The notes under the pieces were generated by a model, which was given only the letters and a program-made list of their open reading frames with translations, was not told the origin of the DNA and made no database searches. This document shows, piece by piece, positions 39,134 to 47,911 of a DNA stretch of 64,000 nt (positions are counted from its first letter, which is position 1; every line of letters begins with the position of its first letter). A program made the translations under genes and the position numbers. Location of the stretch: positions 16,590,468 through 16,654,467 of the forward strand of contig JASSKH010000002.1 in the NCBI GenBank assembly GCA_031763025.1, in the 5' to 3' direction. The stretch is from Macrocystis pyrifera (lineage: Eukaryota; Sar; Phaeophyceae; Laminariales; Laminariaceae).

Positions 39134-39409
39134 ATGATTCAGTTATTTTTGGCCGTTGTAGGATACCTACTTCTAGTGAACTTCTTTTTTGATCGAGGCG
39201 TGGCGCCGATTGGTAAACGTCTACAGAAAAACATTGTTCCTCTCCCAAAGAAATCGATCGATGCAGTTTACCTGTTCGCATCAATGCTGTATCCCATGCT
39301 GGCTTTTGTCAAGGCAAGAGAGTCAGACTGGAGCTTGAGCGAATCCAAGGGCGCCCTGGCGGTTGTCGCCGGCGTTTGCCTCGGGATGGTCTCAAGTGTA
39401 GAACAATAA
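39134..39409 (+). CDS. Small membrane protein, 91 aa
   Basis: ATG 39134. Three hydrophobic segments (FLAVVGYLLLVNFFF, DAVYLFASMLYPMLAF and ALAVVAGVCLGMV). Probably a multipass virion membrane protein. No family is recognised. Confidence 0.6.
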   Translation: MIQLFLAVVGYLLLVNFFFDRGVAPIGKRLQKNIVPLPKKSIDAVYLFASMLYPMLAFVKARESDWSLSESKGALAVVAGVCLGMVSSVEQ

Positions 39410-39620
39410 ATTCTACATACAGTCGCTGCGCGTTTGTATGTTTCGTATGGCCGATCTGTTGACCGGTCAGGTCAATCCCCGCCGTCTCGCGACGAACAGA
39501 CAATGCCGACAGGTCCTGTTTTGATGTTGACACTGTCGTCTGACAAGTCACATCTTACGTATATATCCTGGACTTTTTTATCTTGCACATTGTTTATACA
39601 CCAAAGACTAACCTGAACCG

Positions 39621-39989
39621 ATGGCTCTTTCTACAAACATCGGTTCGAGGGCACAAGTCATGCATGGGACGGCAAAGAAGACATCTGGTGGCCTGGAAAA
39701 GGAAGATCTGACCTATAACAAGAGTGGTTCCATTGTTTCTAAGAAGAAGTCCCTGGAAGCCAAAAAATCTGAAAACGGTCTCCTCAAGTTGTGGAGAAAG
39801 GCAATGAAGGAAGTTTCGTCGTCGCCGATGTACAAAGACAAATTCGTTAAGCCCAAGAGGGGCACGGTCGCCCACTCGAAGGTTTTCGCCGAATACGAGA
39901 GACTTGTCCACGAAAAGTATGGGGCAACGCACACTATCAGAAAGGTCAACGTCGAAGGATTGACCAAAATCGTTATACAAGAATCCTAA
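39621..39989 (+). CDS. Small basic protein with giant-virus N-terminal motif
   Basis: 122 residues. The start (RAQVMHGTAKKTSGGLEKEDL, then YNKSGSIVSKKKS) is a pattern recurrent in short basic proteins of phycodnaviruses and mimivirus relatives. Its role is not established; the basic charge suggests DNA or capsid association. The C-terminal half is a short alpha/beta domain ending IVIQES. Intact. Confidence 0.7.
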   Translation: MALSTNIGSRAQVMHGTAKKTSGGLEKEDLTYNKSGSIVSKKKSLEAKKSENGLLKLWRKAMKEVSSSPMYKDKFVKPKRGTVAHSKVFAEYERLVHEKYGATHTIRKVNVEGLTKIVIQES

Positions 39990-39996
39990 TGAATCG

Positions 39997-40620
39997 TCAG
40001 AACAACCCCATCATTTTACGCGACTTATTCACGAGGACCCGGGCCTCGGAAGGACCTTTTCCCTCCACGGACACCAGTATCGTTTGGGGAACTGCATCTG
40101 AAATTCTCCAGACGACCCTGTCGTGCGTGATGTAGAGCGCATCGTCCAGCTCGAGGTCCATCAAAACACAAGCAAGCCGTCGCTGGTCCACCGAGTCGCC
40201 ATCCACACTAGTGGAAGAAGCTCGCTGACGCAGAGACTGGTAGCAACGATGCACGTCGAGAGAGACATCGATGTCGACTCGAAAAACGCTAAAGTCACAC
40301 GATGACGCAACGATTCGATTTGTCTTCATCCCCGATGCCCTGATCAGGGCCCGAACGATTTCCGTGTCGTGTCCGTCGTCACCCTTGCCACTGTCCCCGA
40401 AGCTTGGCTCGTACAGTGAACACGTCTTGACCCCAGGGAAGTGGTTGGAACCTAGAAGCGTAGTCGTGGCAAGGCTCGTCTCCTTCGCTTTGTTGCGGAA
40501 GACCATGACCGCCCTACGATCGTCGATGAATGTCACACCTTCCACTCTGTTTTTGATGTCCCGCCAGTTCAGCCTACCAGAAAGATGAAAGGTCGTGCCC
40601 GATTTAACAAGAACGGTCAT
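39997..40620 (-). CDS. Unknown protein, 207 aa, possible two-repeat alpha/beta fold
   Basis: Met 40620. Two halves each show strand-rich stretches (VEGVTFIDDRRAVMVFRNKA, then RLACVLMDLELDDALYITHDRVVWRI). A comparison to TBP-like or transcription-factor folds was considered but is not supported by motifs. Intact, minus strand between two plus-strand genes. Confidence 0.55.
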   Translation of the reverse strand: MTVLVKSGTTFHLSGRLNWRDIKNRVEGVTFIDDRRAVMVFRNKAKETSLATTTLLGSNHFPGVKTCSLYEPSFGDSGKGDDGHDTEIVRALIRASGMKTNRIVASSCDFSVFRVDIDVSLDVHRCYQSLRQRASSTSVDGDSVDQRRLACVLMDLELDDALYITHDRVVWRISDAVPQTILVSVEGKGPSEARVLVNKSRKMMGLF

Positions 40621-40825
40621 GTTTCTGAACAAGTGAAGAAAATAACAGATAGAAAGCTTAAATTGACGGCAATGGTTTCGGTGGGTTCAGAGGAATAGTG
40701 ACCAGGTGTGGCGACGCGTGGTGGAGATACCCGGCTCTAGAATTGAATTGTAATTAAATGGCGAAAGAGGAGATAATAACAAAAAAAATATTTTTTTATA
40801 AACCAAACCACACCTTCTTCATCCT

Positions 40826-41095
40826 ATGTCAATTCCCATTCCTTTTGGACAGAAGCCAATTCAGCTTTACCTCCGGTCAAACTGCGGTTACTGCACGAAG
40901 CAGAAAAGGGTGATTTCTTCGATGAACGCCGAAATGGTGAATTGGTTCCATCGAAACGTCAACGTGACGATCGTGGAAGATCCTAAAAGCTATCCGATGA
41001 TACGGGGATACCCGCACTGGGTTTTGAGCGGGAAGCCGTCGTCCGGGTTCAAAAATATGGATGAAATTGTTTCAATGAGGCGTATCACGCCATGA
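40826..41095 (+). CDS. Glutaredoxin/thioredoxin-like protein
   Basis: 89 residues with a redox C-G-Y-C motif at 20-23 after a first strand (PIQLYLRSNC), a second helix and a Pro-preceding strand (YPHWVLSGK). This is the compact thioredoxin fold of viral thiol oxidoreductases, which help form disulphides in virion proteins. The cis-Pro step reads G-Y-P-H rather than T-V-P. Intact. Substrate is unknown. Confidence 0.7.
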   Translation: MSIPIPFGQKPIQLYLRSNCGYCTKQKRVISSMNAEMVNWFHRNVNVTIVEDPKSYPMIRGYPHWVLSGKPSSGFKNMDEIVSMRRITP

Positions 41096-41114
41096 CAGGG
41101 TAAATTTTTGACCC

Positions 41115-41124
41115 GATAAAATGT
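41115..41124 (+). promoter_or_regulatory. Candidate promoter motif GATAAAATGT
   Basis: Core TAAAATGT 27 bases before the lipase-like gene start; shared with five other gene upstream regions. Confidence 0.4.
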
Positions 41125-41151
41125 TTGCGTAGTGATAAGGATACATGGGAG

Positions 41152-42132
41152 ATGAAGCACAGCTACACATGGAATCACATCCTTCTCTTTGCAAAAAATT
41201 GTGGCCAGATCGACGATGAGGACAGCGCGACGGCTTCATGGGTACGGATCACCGAAGAGCACAATAAGCAGACATTTCCGTTTACACTGTGGCCTCTGAC
41301 GTACAGAACGTGTGAAATCACCACTTCTCCTGCCATGTGCACACCCGTCCATATTCCAAGCACCGACGCGATATGCGACTACAACGTGAAGTTGCTCAAA
41401 TGCAACGAGGTTGTCATAATCTGTATTCAAGAGAACTCGTGCGGAAACCCGTGTCGTCACCCGTGTCGGGCAGATCTCGGTGGTGCTATCGATGAAGAAG
41501 CCGGGGAAGCGGAATCAGAAGTTTCTCTCGACAATCACGAAGGGCAACACTCGTATTCCAAAGCCGAACCCCTTCTCCCTTGTCACGCGGCCCACTGTTA
41601 CCATCGGATGAAGACCGATATCAACGACGCGTTCTATGCGTTACAAGACAGCACTGAAAATGTCATTTGCATTGGCCACGGTGCGGGTGCCACTATGGCC
41701 TCTTGTCTCGCATCAGACATGAGCCGAACGTACGAGGCGGAGAAGGAGTTTTTGGGCCTTCAAACAAGACGGGTGGGGGTTGACTTTGTCGGGTTTTCGG
41801 CCAATGTTGTCGCCTCGCCTGCGTACTGGAACGAATGCAGCTACTGTATTGACAAGTATATTTGCGTATCCTTCGAAGCGTGCGCGACCGCGACCAATGT
41901 GTCTGCCAACATGATTCGTAACCCGCGTTGTTCGCGCGTAGTCATCGATACGTTGTCGCCGTCGACGAAGACCCCCTCGATATCAAGATCAATGTCCGTG
42001 TTGAACAAGTTTAGGAGTAAAAACAGGAAAGATAATTTTGTCGAAAATTCAAAAGATGTGGACCGGCACATATCCGAATACATATCCGCGCTAAATGCGA
42101 GAATTAAGTTGACGTTCGAGTCGGCTTCGTGA
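41152..42132 (+). CDS. Class-3-lipase-like protein lacking the nucleophile Ser
   Basis: 326 residues from ATG 41152. The stretch NVICIGHGAGATMASCLASDM aligns with the nucleophile elbow of alpha/beta hydrolases (G-H-S-x-G), but the Ser is Gly here. A preceding helix (DINDAFYALQDS) and a following VDFVGFSANVVASPAYWN also fit the lipase-3 layout. Several Cys pairs are visible (CGNPCRHPC). The C-terminal tail is basic. Without Ser the enzyme should be inactive, so a binding role or decay is likely. Confidence 0.55.
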   Translation: MKHSYTWNHILLFAKNCGQIDDEDSATASWVRITEEHNKQTFPFTLWPLTYRTCEITTSPAMCTPVHIPSTDAICDYNVKLLKCNEVVIICIQENSCGNPCRHPCRADLGGAIDEEAGEAESEVSLDNHEGQHSYSKAEPLLPCHAAHCYHRMKTDINDAFYALQDSTENVICIGHGAGATMASCLASDMSRTYEAEKEFLGLQTRRVGVDFVGFSANVVASPAYWNECSYCIDKYICVSFEACATATNVSANMIRNPRCSRVVIDTLSPSTKTPSISRSMSVLNKFRSKNRKDNFVENSKDVDRHISEYISALNARIKLTFESAS

Positions 42133-42195
42133 GTGCCATGGCCCGTGTGGTTTTTAGACCAAATCCAAAACCTGAAATGAGATTGTACCAATATT

Positions 42196-42209
42196 GAAAA
42201 TAAAAATGT
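42196..42209 (+). promoter_or_regulatory. Candidate promoter motif, fibre gene
   Basis: GAAAATAAAAATGT, 37 bases before the ATG of the fibre gene. Confidence 0.4.
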
Positions 42210-42246
42210 TGTGAGATACTAACGAACACTAGAATCTCGTACCACC

Positions 42247-43899
42247 ATGTCAACCGAAATCATCAACTTGGCTCAGTATGGTAACATGAGGGGAAGAGAT
42301 GTCTTCTCGAGAAACCTTTTTCAGGCTGTGAAGGGTGATGGTCTTACCGCGTCTTCGCTGACGCAGAGCTTCCACGGCATCCAGTCTGCGGACGACACCG
42401 AGGTCTCCCTTGCGAATGTCACGGTCAGCGAAGGTGTCGCGGACGACAAGGTGGGGACTTACACCGTCGGTGTGAACGACGGCGCCGTGGTCAACAACGT
42501 CCTCGAGCTTAGCAACGCTGCCTCTACCATCACATCTTCTGCCATCAACCTCGACACCTCTGTAGTCACAACCGACGGTTTGATCGAGGCCCCTAAAATC
42601 TACCAGACCGGCGGTACCAAAAAGGCCGAGGTCGAGATCATCGGCGGCGACGGGACAACCACTCCACTGATCAACTTTAATCTTGGAGAGGATACCGACG
42701 GAGATGTTCCCACCGTTTTGTCGGTGTCCGATGTGAGCGCAGACGTCACAGGTGTTTTGAACGTGAACGGCACGGACATCCTCCAGACGCTTGAGAACGG
42801 CAACGCGTGGAACATCGACGGCACGACCGTAGAGCTGAAGGCCGACTACCCTCTTGTCCACGTGAACGTACTGAACGCGCACACCACGTCGGTGGCTCTG
42901 GACGTGAACGGTTCGATCGTCGACCGAGGAAACAACTTCTACATGTACGACTCGACCGGGCTGGCCAACCTTAGCACCATGTCCTTCGACAACACGGCCA
43001 ACTCTCTTGCCCTGCGAACTTCGCTAGCAGACCAGGGTGGTGTGACAGACTCCCTCATTTTCCAGACCACCAACGGAACCAACAACACCTACCTCGACCG
43101 TCTCAAGTTCGCCGGTGGTCTCGGAGACCAGAGCGCCACTTTCAGCAACGTCAACGTCGGTATCGGAGCCGCGCCTTCGGGGACGCACCGCTTTGAGGTG
43201 TTGGGGACGTCTTCTTTCACTGGCGATGTCACCGTAACGGGCAACGCCGACTTCACCGGCAACGACCCATTGAACGTGTCCGGCATCACGTCGAGCGACG
43301 CTCTCGCCCAGCAGGCGACCATCGCCCTTACGTCGAGCGCGACAGACCCGCAGATCGATTTCGTGGTCGGAGACCTGGCTGGTACCCCAACGACGGCGAT
43401 GACGCTCACCGAGTCCGCGGCCACCGTCAACGTGGCGACGACCGTTACCGACAACCTGACGGTGACCGGAGACTTCATCGTGAACGGTACGGCCACCACC
43501 GTGAACACCGCCGAGGTGCGCGTCGAAGACAAGGAGATCGATCTCGCCTACAACGCAACAACGTACGCTGAGCTGGACCAGGGTGGTTTCACTCTCGGTA
43601 CCGAGGTGACGGGTATCGTGGTGCCTTCGGTTCTCTACAGCCTGGCGGACACGCGGTGGGACTCTTCCATCACCATGAACGTTCCGTCCACAGACAAGTT
43701 CATGGTTGGCGGAAACGTCACGGAGATGAGCGCTTCCGGTCTCGACGTCAACAGCGACACTGGTGCCATCCACCTCGGCGCCAACAAACAGTGGAGGATC
43801 CGCATGGAAAACGACGGAACTCACGACCACCTCTACTTTGAGCACGACGACGCGGGCACTCAGACCACGTGGCAGACAAAGATGGACATCATGCAGTAG
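42247..43899 (+). CDS. Fibre-like virion protein
   Basis: 550 residues, ATG 42247, TAG 43897. Long beta-rich protein with short Val/Thr/Asn repeats, for example VLNVNGTDIL, SSFTGDVTVTGNADF and DNLTVTGDFIVNGTATTVNTAEVRVEDKEI (quoted in parts). These resemble phage-tail or trimeric fibre shafts. The C-terminus (LGANKQWRIRMENDG, then AGTQTTWQTKMD) is shared with the fibre at 37837. High Thr/Val/Asp content and near-absence of Cys fit an extracellular beta-helix. The same strand continues with collagen and other structural genes. The UAG stop is followed within 7 codons by another UAG. Confidence 0.75.
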   Translation: MSTEIINLAQYGNMRGRDVFSRNLFQAVKGDGLTASSLTQSFHGIQSADDTEVSLANVTVSEGVADDKVGTYTVGVNDGAVVNNVLELSNAASTITSSAINLDTSVVTTDGLIEAPKIYQTGGTKKAEVEIIGGDGTTTPLINFNLGEDTDGDVPTVLSVSDVSADVTGVLNVNGTDILQTLENGNAWNIDGTTVELKADYPLVHVNVLNAHTTSVALDVNGSIVDRGNNFYMYDSTGLANLSTMSFDNTANSLALRTSLADQGGVTDSLIFQTTNGTNNTYLDRLKFAGGLGDQSATFSNVNVGIGAAPSGTHRFEVLGTSSFTGDVTVTGNADFTGNDPLNVSGITSSDALAQQATIALTSSATDPQIDFVVGDLAGTPTTAMTLTESAATVNVATTVTDNLTVTGDFIVNGTATTVNTAEVRVEDKEIDLAYNATTYAELDQGGFTLGTEVTGIVVPSVLYSLADTRWDSSITMNVPSTDKFMVGGNVTEMSASGLDVNSDTGAIHLGANKQWRIRMENDGTHDHLYFEHDDAGTQTTWQTKMDIMQ

Positions 43900-43930
43900 A
43901 GTGTGAACGGTTCTCTCTTGTAGAATTTTC

Positions 43931-43944
43931 GAAATATAAAATGT
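43931..43944 (+). promoter_or_regulatory. Candidate promoter motif, collagen gene
   Basis: GAAATATAAAATGT, 35 bases before the ATG at 43980. Confidence 0.45.
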
Positions 43945-43979
43945 AATGCAATAATTAATTGAGATATACTATTCCAATC

Positions 43980-45002
43980 ATGTTTGGATCCGGATCTAGG
44001 AAGACTACTCGCCCTCGCCCCAGGATGGATGTTCGCGCAGTGCGCGCGCACCGTTTGGAAGAAGCGGCAAAAAAGTCTTCCGCGGCAGCACCAGCAGCAG
44101 CGGTCACCACCATTGCTTCGGCCACTCCCGCGACATCTGCCGCCGCACTAGCCACAAACGTGCGCGACATTTTGAAGAAGACGTCCGCCAGTCGAGCGGT
44201 GTCGAAACCCGTCGTCCGTGCCGAAACTGAGGCCAAGTCTCCTGTACAGATCACGAAGAGCGAACTCAAAAGTATCATTGGTGGCACCACTTCCAGCGCG
44301 TCTACTGGCCCACCCGGTCCCCAGGGTCCTGCTGGTCCTAAGGGTCCTGCTGGTCCGCGGGGTCCTGCTGGTCCCGCCGGCCCTGCGCAGGCGACGGGGG
44401 ACAGTAAGCTCGTCGCTGGTTCCAAGGGACCAAAGGGTCCTGTCGGTCCCGCTGGTCCACAGGGATTAAAAGGCACCGTCGGTGCACACGGCCTTGTCGG
44501 ACCCGCCGGTCCCGCCGGCCCCATCGGAAAAGCCGGAAAGGACGGCAAGGATGGTCAGCCTGGACCACGAGGACCCGCTGGTATCGCTGGGCCCAAAGGA
44601 AAAGATGGCATTTCTGTCAAGGGTGTTCCTGGTCCGGCCGGCCCGCTCGGTGCAAAAGGCATCCCTGGCTCTGCCGGTCCGGTCGGTCCCACCGGTCCTC
44701 CCGGTCTGAGTGGCAAGGACGGGAGGAAAGGTGAAACTGGTCCACCTGGTCCGGCCGGAAGCGATGGCAAGAAGGGTGCGAAGGGTGTCGACGGTGCCGC
44801 TGCGTCTGTAGGTCCGGCGGGTCCGGCGGGTCCAGCGGGTCCAGCGGGTCCCGCCGGTCCTCCCGGTAAGGCATCGTCGGGTTTTGATGTATCGTCGCTC
44901 GGCGTGACGGCCGTCTCCTACATCGGTGCCGGAAAATGGTCCGTCCACACCGAAGACGGGAAATTTATCGCGTCTTTCAAGAAGGACAGTTCCAAAAAGT
45001 AA
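43980..45002 (+). CDS. Collagen-like protein
   Basis: 340 residues from ATG 43980 (TTG 43959 rejected). A basic, Ala-rich N-terminal part of about 105 residues precedes a Gly-X-Y region (about 110-295) with many G-P-x and G-x-K triplets. The region is interrupted near residue 145 ([12 protein letters not shown]). A C-terminal globular domain follows ([20 protein letters not shown]). Collagen-like proteins coat giant-virus particles, often glycosylated, and can aid host attachment. Viral collagens lack proline hydroxylation unless a virus lysyl or prolyl hydroxylase is present; the hydroxylase in this window is of a different class. Intact. Confidence 0.92.
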   Translation: MFGSGSRKTTRPRPRMDVRAVRAHRLEEAAKKSSAAAPAAAVTTIASATPATSAAALATNVRDILKKTSASRAVSKPVVRAETEAKSPVQITKSELKSIIGGTTSSASTGPPGPQGPAGPKGPAGPRGPAGPAGPAQATGDSKLVAGSKGPKGPVGPAGPQGLKGTVGAHGLVGPAGPAGPIGKAGKDGKDGQPGPRGPAGIAGPKGKDGISVKGVPGPAGPLGAKGIPGSAGPVGPTGPPGLSGKDGRKGETGPPGPAGSDGKKGAKGVDGAAASVGPAGPAGPAGPAGPAGPPGKASSGFDVSSLGVTAVSYIGAGKWSVHTEDGKFIASFKKDSSKK

Positions 45003-45037
45003 GGTTTTAGCGTTGTCTATCATTGCGTGAATATTCC

Positions 45038-45050
45038 AGAAATAAAATGT
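45038..45050 (+). promoter_or_regulatory. Candidate promoter motif
   Basis: AGAAATAAAATGT, 35 bases before ATG 45086. Confidence 0.45.
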
Positions 45051-45085
45051 TCCGTGAAGTTAATTAATATATTCTGACAACAAAT

Positions 45086-46567
45086 ATGGCTCAAAACTCC
45101 ATGGGCGCCATGGGTGACATGGCCAAGGGGTTTGTGACAGGCGCCGGAGGTTTCGATAGCAGTGGTGTTTACGACCATGCCCCGAATGGGTCATCTTTCT
45201 CTTTCGATGCCCAAACGATGAACACTCAGGCTGCTGTGAACGCCGAGCGTCACTTCGGTGGCGGAGTCCTCCCACACGGTATGGGTATGATGGCAGGAAT
45301 TCTTCCTGCTGCTCTCAAGATCCAAGAGCACAAGAAAATGAGGGAGGTTGCGGAGAAGTACTACGAGAAGTACATCAAGGACTTCAACCGCAAGTATGGG
45401 TTCAGCGAAGACCAGATCAAGGAATTGGTCGACGAGTTTAACGTAGTGACGACGTAGATCTGCAATCTCATCCCCGATGAGAAAATGAGAGAGATGTACC
45501 AAAAGTATATCGATTCTTACCCCACCATGTACCTGAGCATGATCCCCGCCGAAGCTTTGCAGACCAAGCTGGCGGTGAAGTGTGTATCGGAAAACAACGT
45601 TCTGCGGGAGAAGATTGAACAGATGTCTAGCTGTGTCTCGTCACTTGTCAGGAACCTCACCGACCTACAGATCTCGGCGGGCATCCCTCCGATTATCAAC
45701 CTCATGTTCGAGAACATGCCCGACCCGTTGACGGCAATGACGGACCCCATTTACCACAAGTACAACGACGCCATCGTGACCTACCACAAGCTTCTCCAAG
45801 ACGAAAAGGCTATTCCTGGCGGCATCCAGCGTCTCGATCCCACTTCCGCTTACAACATCAAAAACCCCCTCACTCGAAGCAACGAGTTCCTCCGAATGGA
45901 GCCCGTCCACTTCCTCACAGAGTTGGCTAAAAAAGGTGATTGTACCGTTAAAAAAGCTGATGGTACAATCAGGAAGGATGCGGATGGTAAGAACATGGTG
46001 GTCACCGAGGAAAAGATCAAAGAACGTGCGCTTGTAATGAGCAACATGCAGACGCAGTCCGGGTGCCAGCCCTTCGGCGACGAGTGGAACCACACCGGAC
46101 CGGAGCCCGCGATGAACCCCGCGATGTGCCTCGGCGAAAAGGACAGGTTCCAGCCCGGAAACCCTCGCAACAACGCGGGGCGCACCAATGTGTACCAAGC
46201 CAAGCGCGACCAGAACGGAAACGCTCAGTGGGTACAGAGCGGCCAGATCCCGGGTCTGTCTGCCGGTGATCCACAGATGGTTCAGCACCAACCGCAGCCT
46301 GTACAGAACCCGAACCAGTGGGCGGGCATGTCGCACATGCCCGGCGTAGACCCGAGGCCGATGGGTCAGCAGGGGTACCAGCAGATGCCTCAGATACGCT
46401 CGACAACGCCAGCGCAGTTCAACCAGGCATACGCCGGGCCTGATGTCCCGCGCAAGGCCAGCAACTCCAGAGCCTCCTCGGGCAAGCCCGGGGGATCTAG
46501 GGACTCCAAGAAGTCCAAGCCCAAGCCGAAGCAAAGGAGATCCTCTCGCTCAACTGTCGTGAATTGA
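45086..46567 (+). pseudogene. Virion-type protein with Pro/Gln-rich tail, interrupted by UAG
   Basis: The first part (to UAG 45455-45457, 123 residues) has a Gly/Met/Phe-rich start (GAMGDMAKGFVTGAGGF) and a helix with KIQEHKKMREVAEKYYEKYIK. The frame continues directly as ICNLIPDEKMREMYQKY and a 350-residue protein. That part has a helical core, HFLTELAKKGDC, a Pro/Gln/Met-rich stretch and a basic end (SKKSKPKPKQRRSSRS). The two parts read as one protein of about 493 residues, so the UAG is a nonsense change or read-through. An internal start at Met 45485 could make the second part alone. No family is recognised; the place in the structural cluster suggests a virion role. Confidence 0.6.
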
Positions 46568-46615
46568 TTGTTGATTTAAGATGATTCATTAAAACATTAA
46601 AACAAATTTGTCATT

Positions 46616-47041
46616 TCAAACACTCGAAGAGGCATCATTCTGCTTCATTTTTTTCTTCGCCGCGGTGGCCGTCTTGGACGCCGCCGCCACTCTCTTAATT
46701 CTGATTTTCTCAACGACTTCTCTTTTCCCTTCCATGTGCTTCATGAGACGCACAGCCTGATCAGCACCGAAAAGTTCGGTGGCTGCCTCCTCGATCAGGG
46801 CTTTGTTCATCGGAGAGCTACTCTTGCTCTTATAAACCTTGATTTTACCAGACGGTGAAATAGTTTCAGGGATGCCGTTTTCGTGCATGTGCTTCGCGAT
46901 TCGTCCTTCCATCGACGACCTACTGGACTTGAGGTCTTTGATTTCTTCCGAGACGCCTCGTAGCTCGTCGTCGAGCTTAAAGAAAACGTCCACGTGTCCC
47001 GCGAAATCTTTGTCATCGTTGCTGTTCATGACTGGGTCCAT
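46616..47041 (-). CDS. Small conserved giant-virus protein (helical, SAP-like charged tail)
   Basis: 141 residues, Met 47041. The order FFKLDDELRGVSEEIKDLK, then IAKHMHENGIPE, SGKIKVYKSKSS, SPMNKALIEEAA and KREVVEKIRIKRV is a family I recall from several algal giant viruses, of unknown function. The basic Ala/Lys-rich end suggests DNA association. Family recall is not verified. Confidence 0.65.
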   Translation of the reverse strand: MDPVMNSNDDKDFAGHVDVFFKLDDELRGVSEEIKDLKSSRSSMEGRIAKHMHENGIPETISPSGKIKVYKSKSSSPMNKALIEEAATELFGADQAVRLMKHMEGKREVVEKIRIKRVAAASKTATAAKKKMKQNDASSSV

Positions 47042-47143
47042 TCTTATTACCCGACTTGATACAGGACCCCAACAAAATAATCATGTCAATTCAATCGCAC
47101 TTAATTCCATTTTTTTTGTATCGCTTCATATAAACACGCAAGG

Positions 47144-47623
47144 ATGTTGAGCACGAGCCTCTTGACTGAAAACAAGGTCGCCAGTGTTGGCGCCGCTGCG
47201 ATCGTTACCGGTGTCGTGCTTCTGATTTCCGCCTCGGCCATCGACACCGGCGCCGTCGCCAACGACGACGGAAGCGAGATTCAGCTGGCCAACATCAACA
47301 AGAGAAAGACACTCCTTGCTTTGGGTGGATCTATCATGTCGATAGGTGTCCTCGCACAGGTTTACGATCAGTACACGCGCTTCAAGTCGTCGAGTAGATC
47401 GTCGTCCTCGTCGTCGCAATACCAATCATCGTCCGAGATGTCTCCGGCCGAGCTGTCCAGGTTTCAAGACCGAGTATCCGCGGCCGCGGCGAAACTGCGA
47501 AAAAGTATCGCAGAGTCTTCCGGAAAGCCGGGTCCAAGTAGCGTCCCAGAAACCGAATCGGCCGCGGAGCTCGCAGCTCGTGCCAGCGCACAGATCAGTT
47601 CATTCATCCAGAATTATTTGTAG
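47144..47623 (+). CDS. Small membrane protein with Ser-rich tail
   Basis: 159 residues, ATG 47144. Two hydrophobic segments (VGAAAIVTGVVLLISASAI and TLLALGGSIMSIGVLA) followed by a Ser-rich stretch with eleven Ser and a helical end. Ends with UAG, followed two codons later by another UAG. Probable virion membrane protein. Confidence 0.6.
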   Translation: MLSTSLLTENKVASVGAAAIVTGVVLLISASAIDTGAVANDDGSEIQLANINKRKTLLALGGSIMSIGVLAQVYDQYTRFKSSSRSSSSSSQYQSSSEMSPAELSRFQDRVSAAAAKLRKSIAESSGKPGPSSVPETESAAELAARASAQISSFIQNYL

Positions 47624-47633
47624 AAATGCTAGG

Positions 47634-47644
47634 TTTTAAAATGT
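47634..47644 (+). promoter_or_regulatory. Candidate promoter motif TTTTAAAATGT
   Basis: Core TAAAATGT 30 bases before ATG 47675. Confidence 0.35.
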
Positions 47645-47674
47645 ACATCCAACAACATGTAATGGCCGAGCACA

Positions 47675-47911
47675 ATGGACACAACACCGAAAGATTCTTT
47701 ACCGCCTTTACCAAAGCCAAATACTGTTCATTTCCGGAATGCCGAAGAAGAGTGGTACTCGGAGAACGAGAACGAACTCATCGATGTTTGGCACACCCTA
47801 CAGGATGACATCAAGAGGAGAGGACTTGTCATGTTAGACAAGTGCAGGTTTAACCATTTTTGTGCCTTCGTACTGTCAATGACGACAACGTGCCGAGACC
47901 GTTGTATTTAA
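47675..47911 (+). CDS. Small protein, 78 aa
   Basis: ATG 47675. Pattern EEEWYSENENELIDVWHTL, then GLVMLDKCRFNHFCAFVLSM. It resembles a short family of algal-virus proteins with W, LD and FC landmarks. Function unknown. Ends in a Cys-rich tail (TTCRDRCI). Confidence 0.55.
   Translation: MDTTPKDSLPPLPKPNTVHFRNAEEEWYSENENELIDVWHTLQDDIKRRGLVMLDKCRFNHFCAFVLSMTTTCRDRCI

Noticed and set aside
39997..40620. TATA-binding-protein-like gene
   Set aside because: The two halves are only vaguely similar and lack TBP motifs.
45665..46534. 289-codon minus-strand frame
   Set aside because: Shadow of the Pro/Gln-rich virion-type gene on the plus strand.
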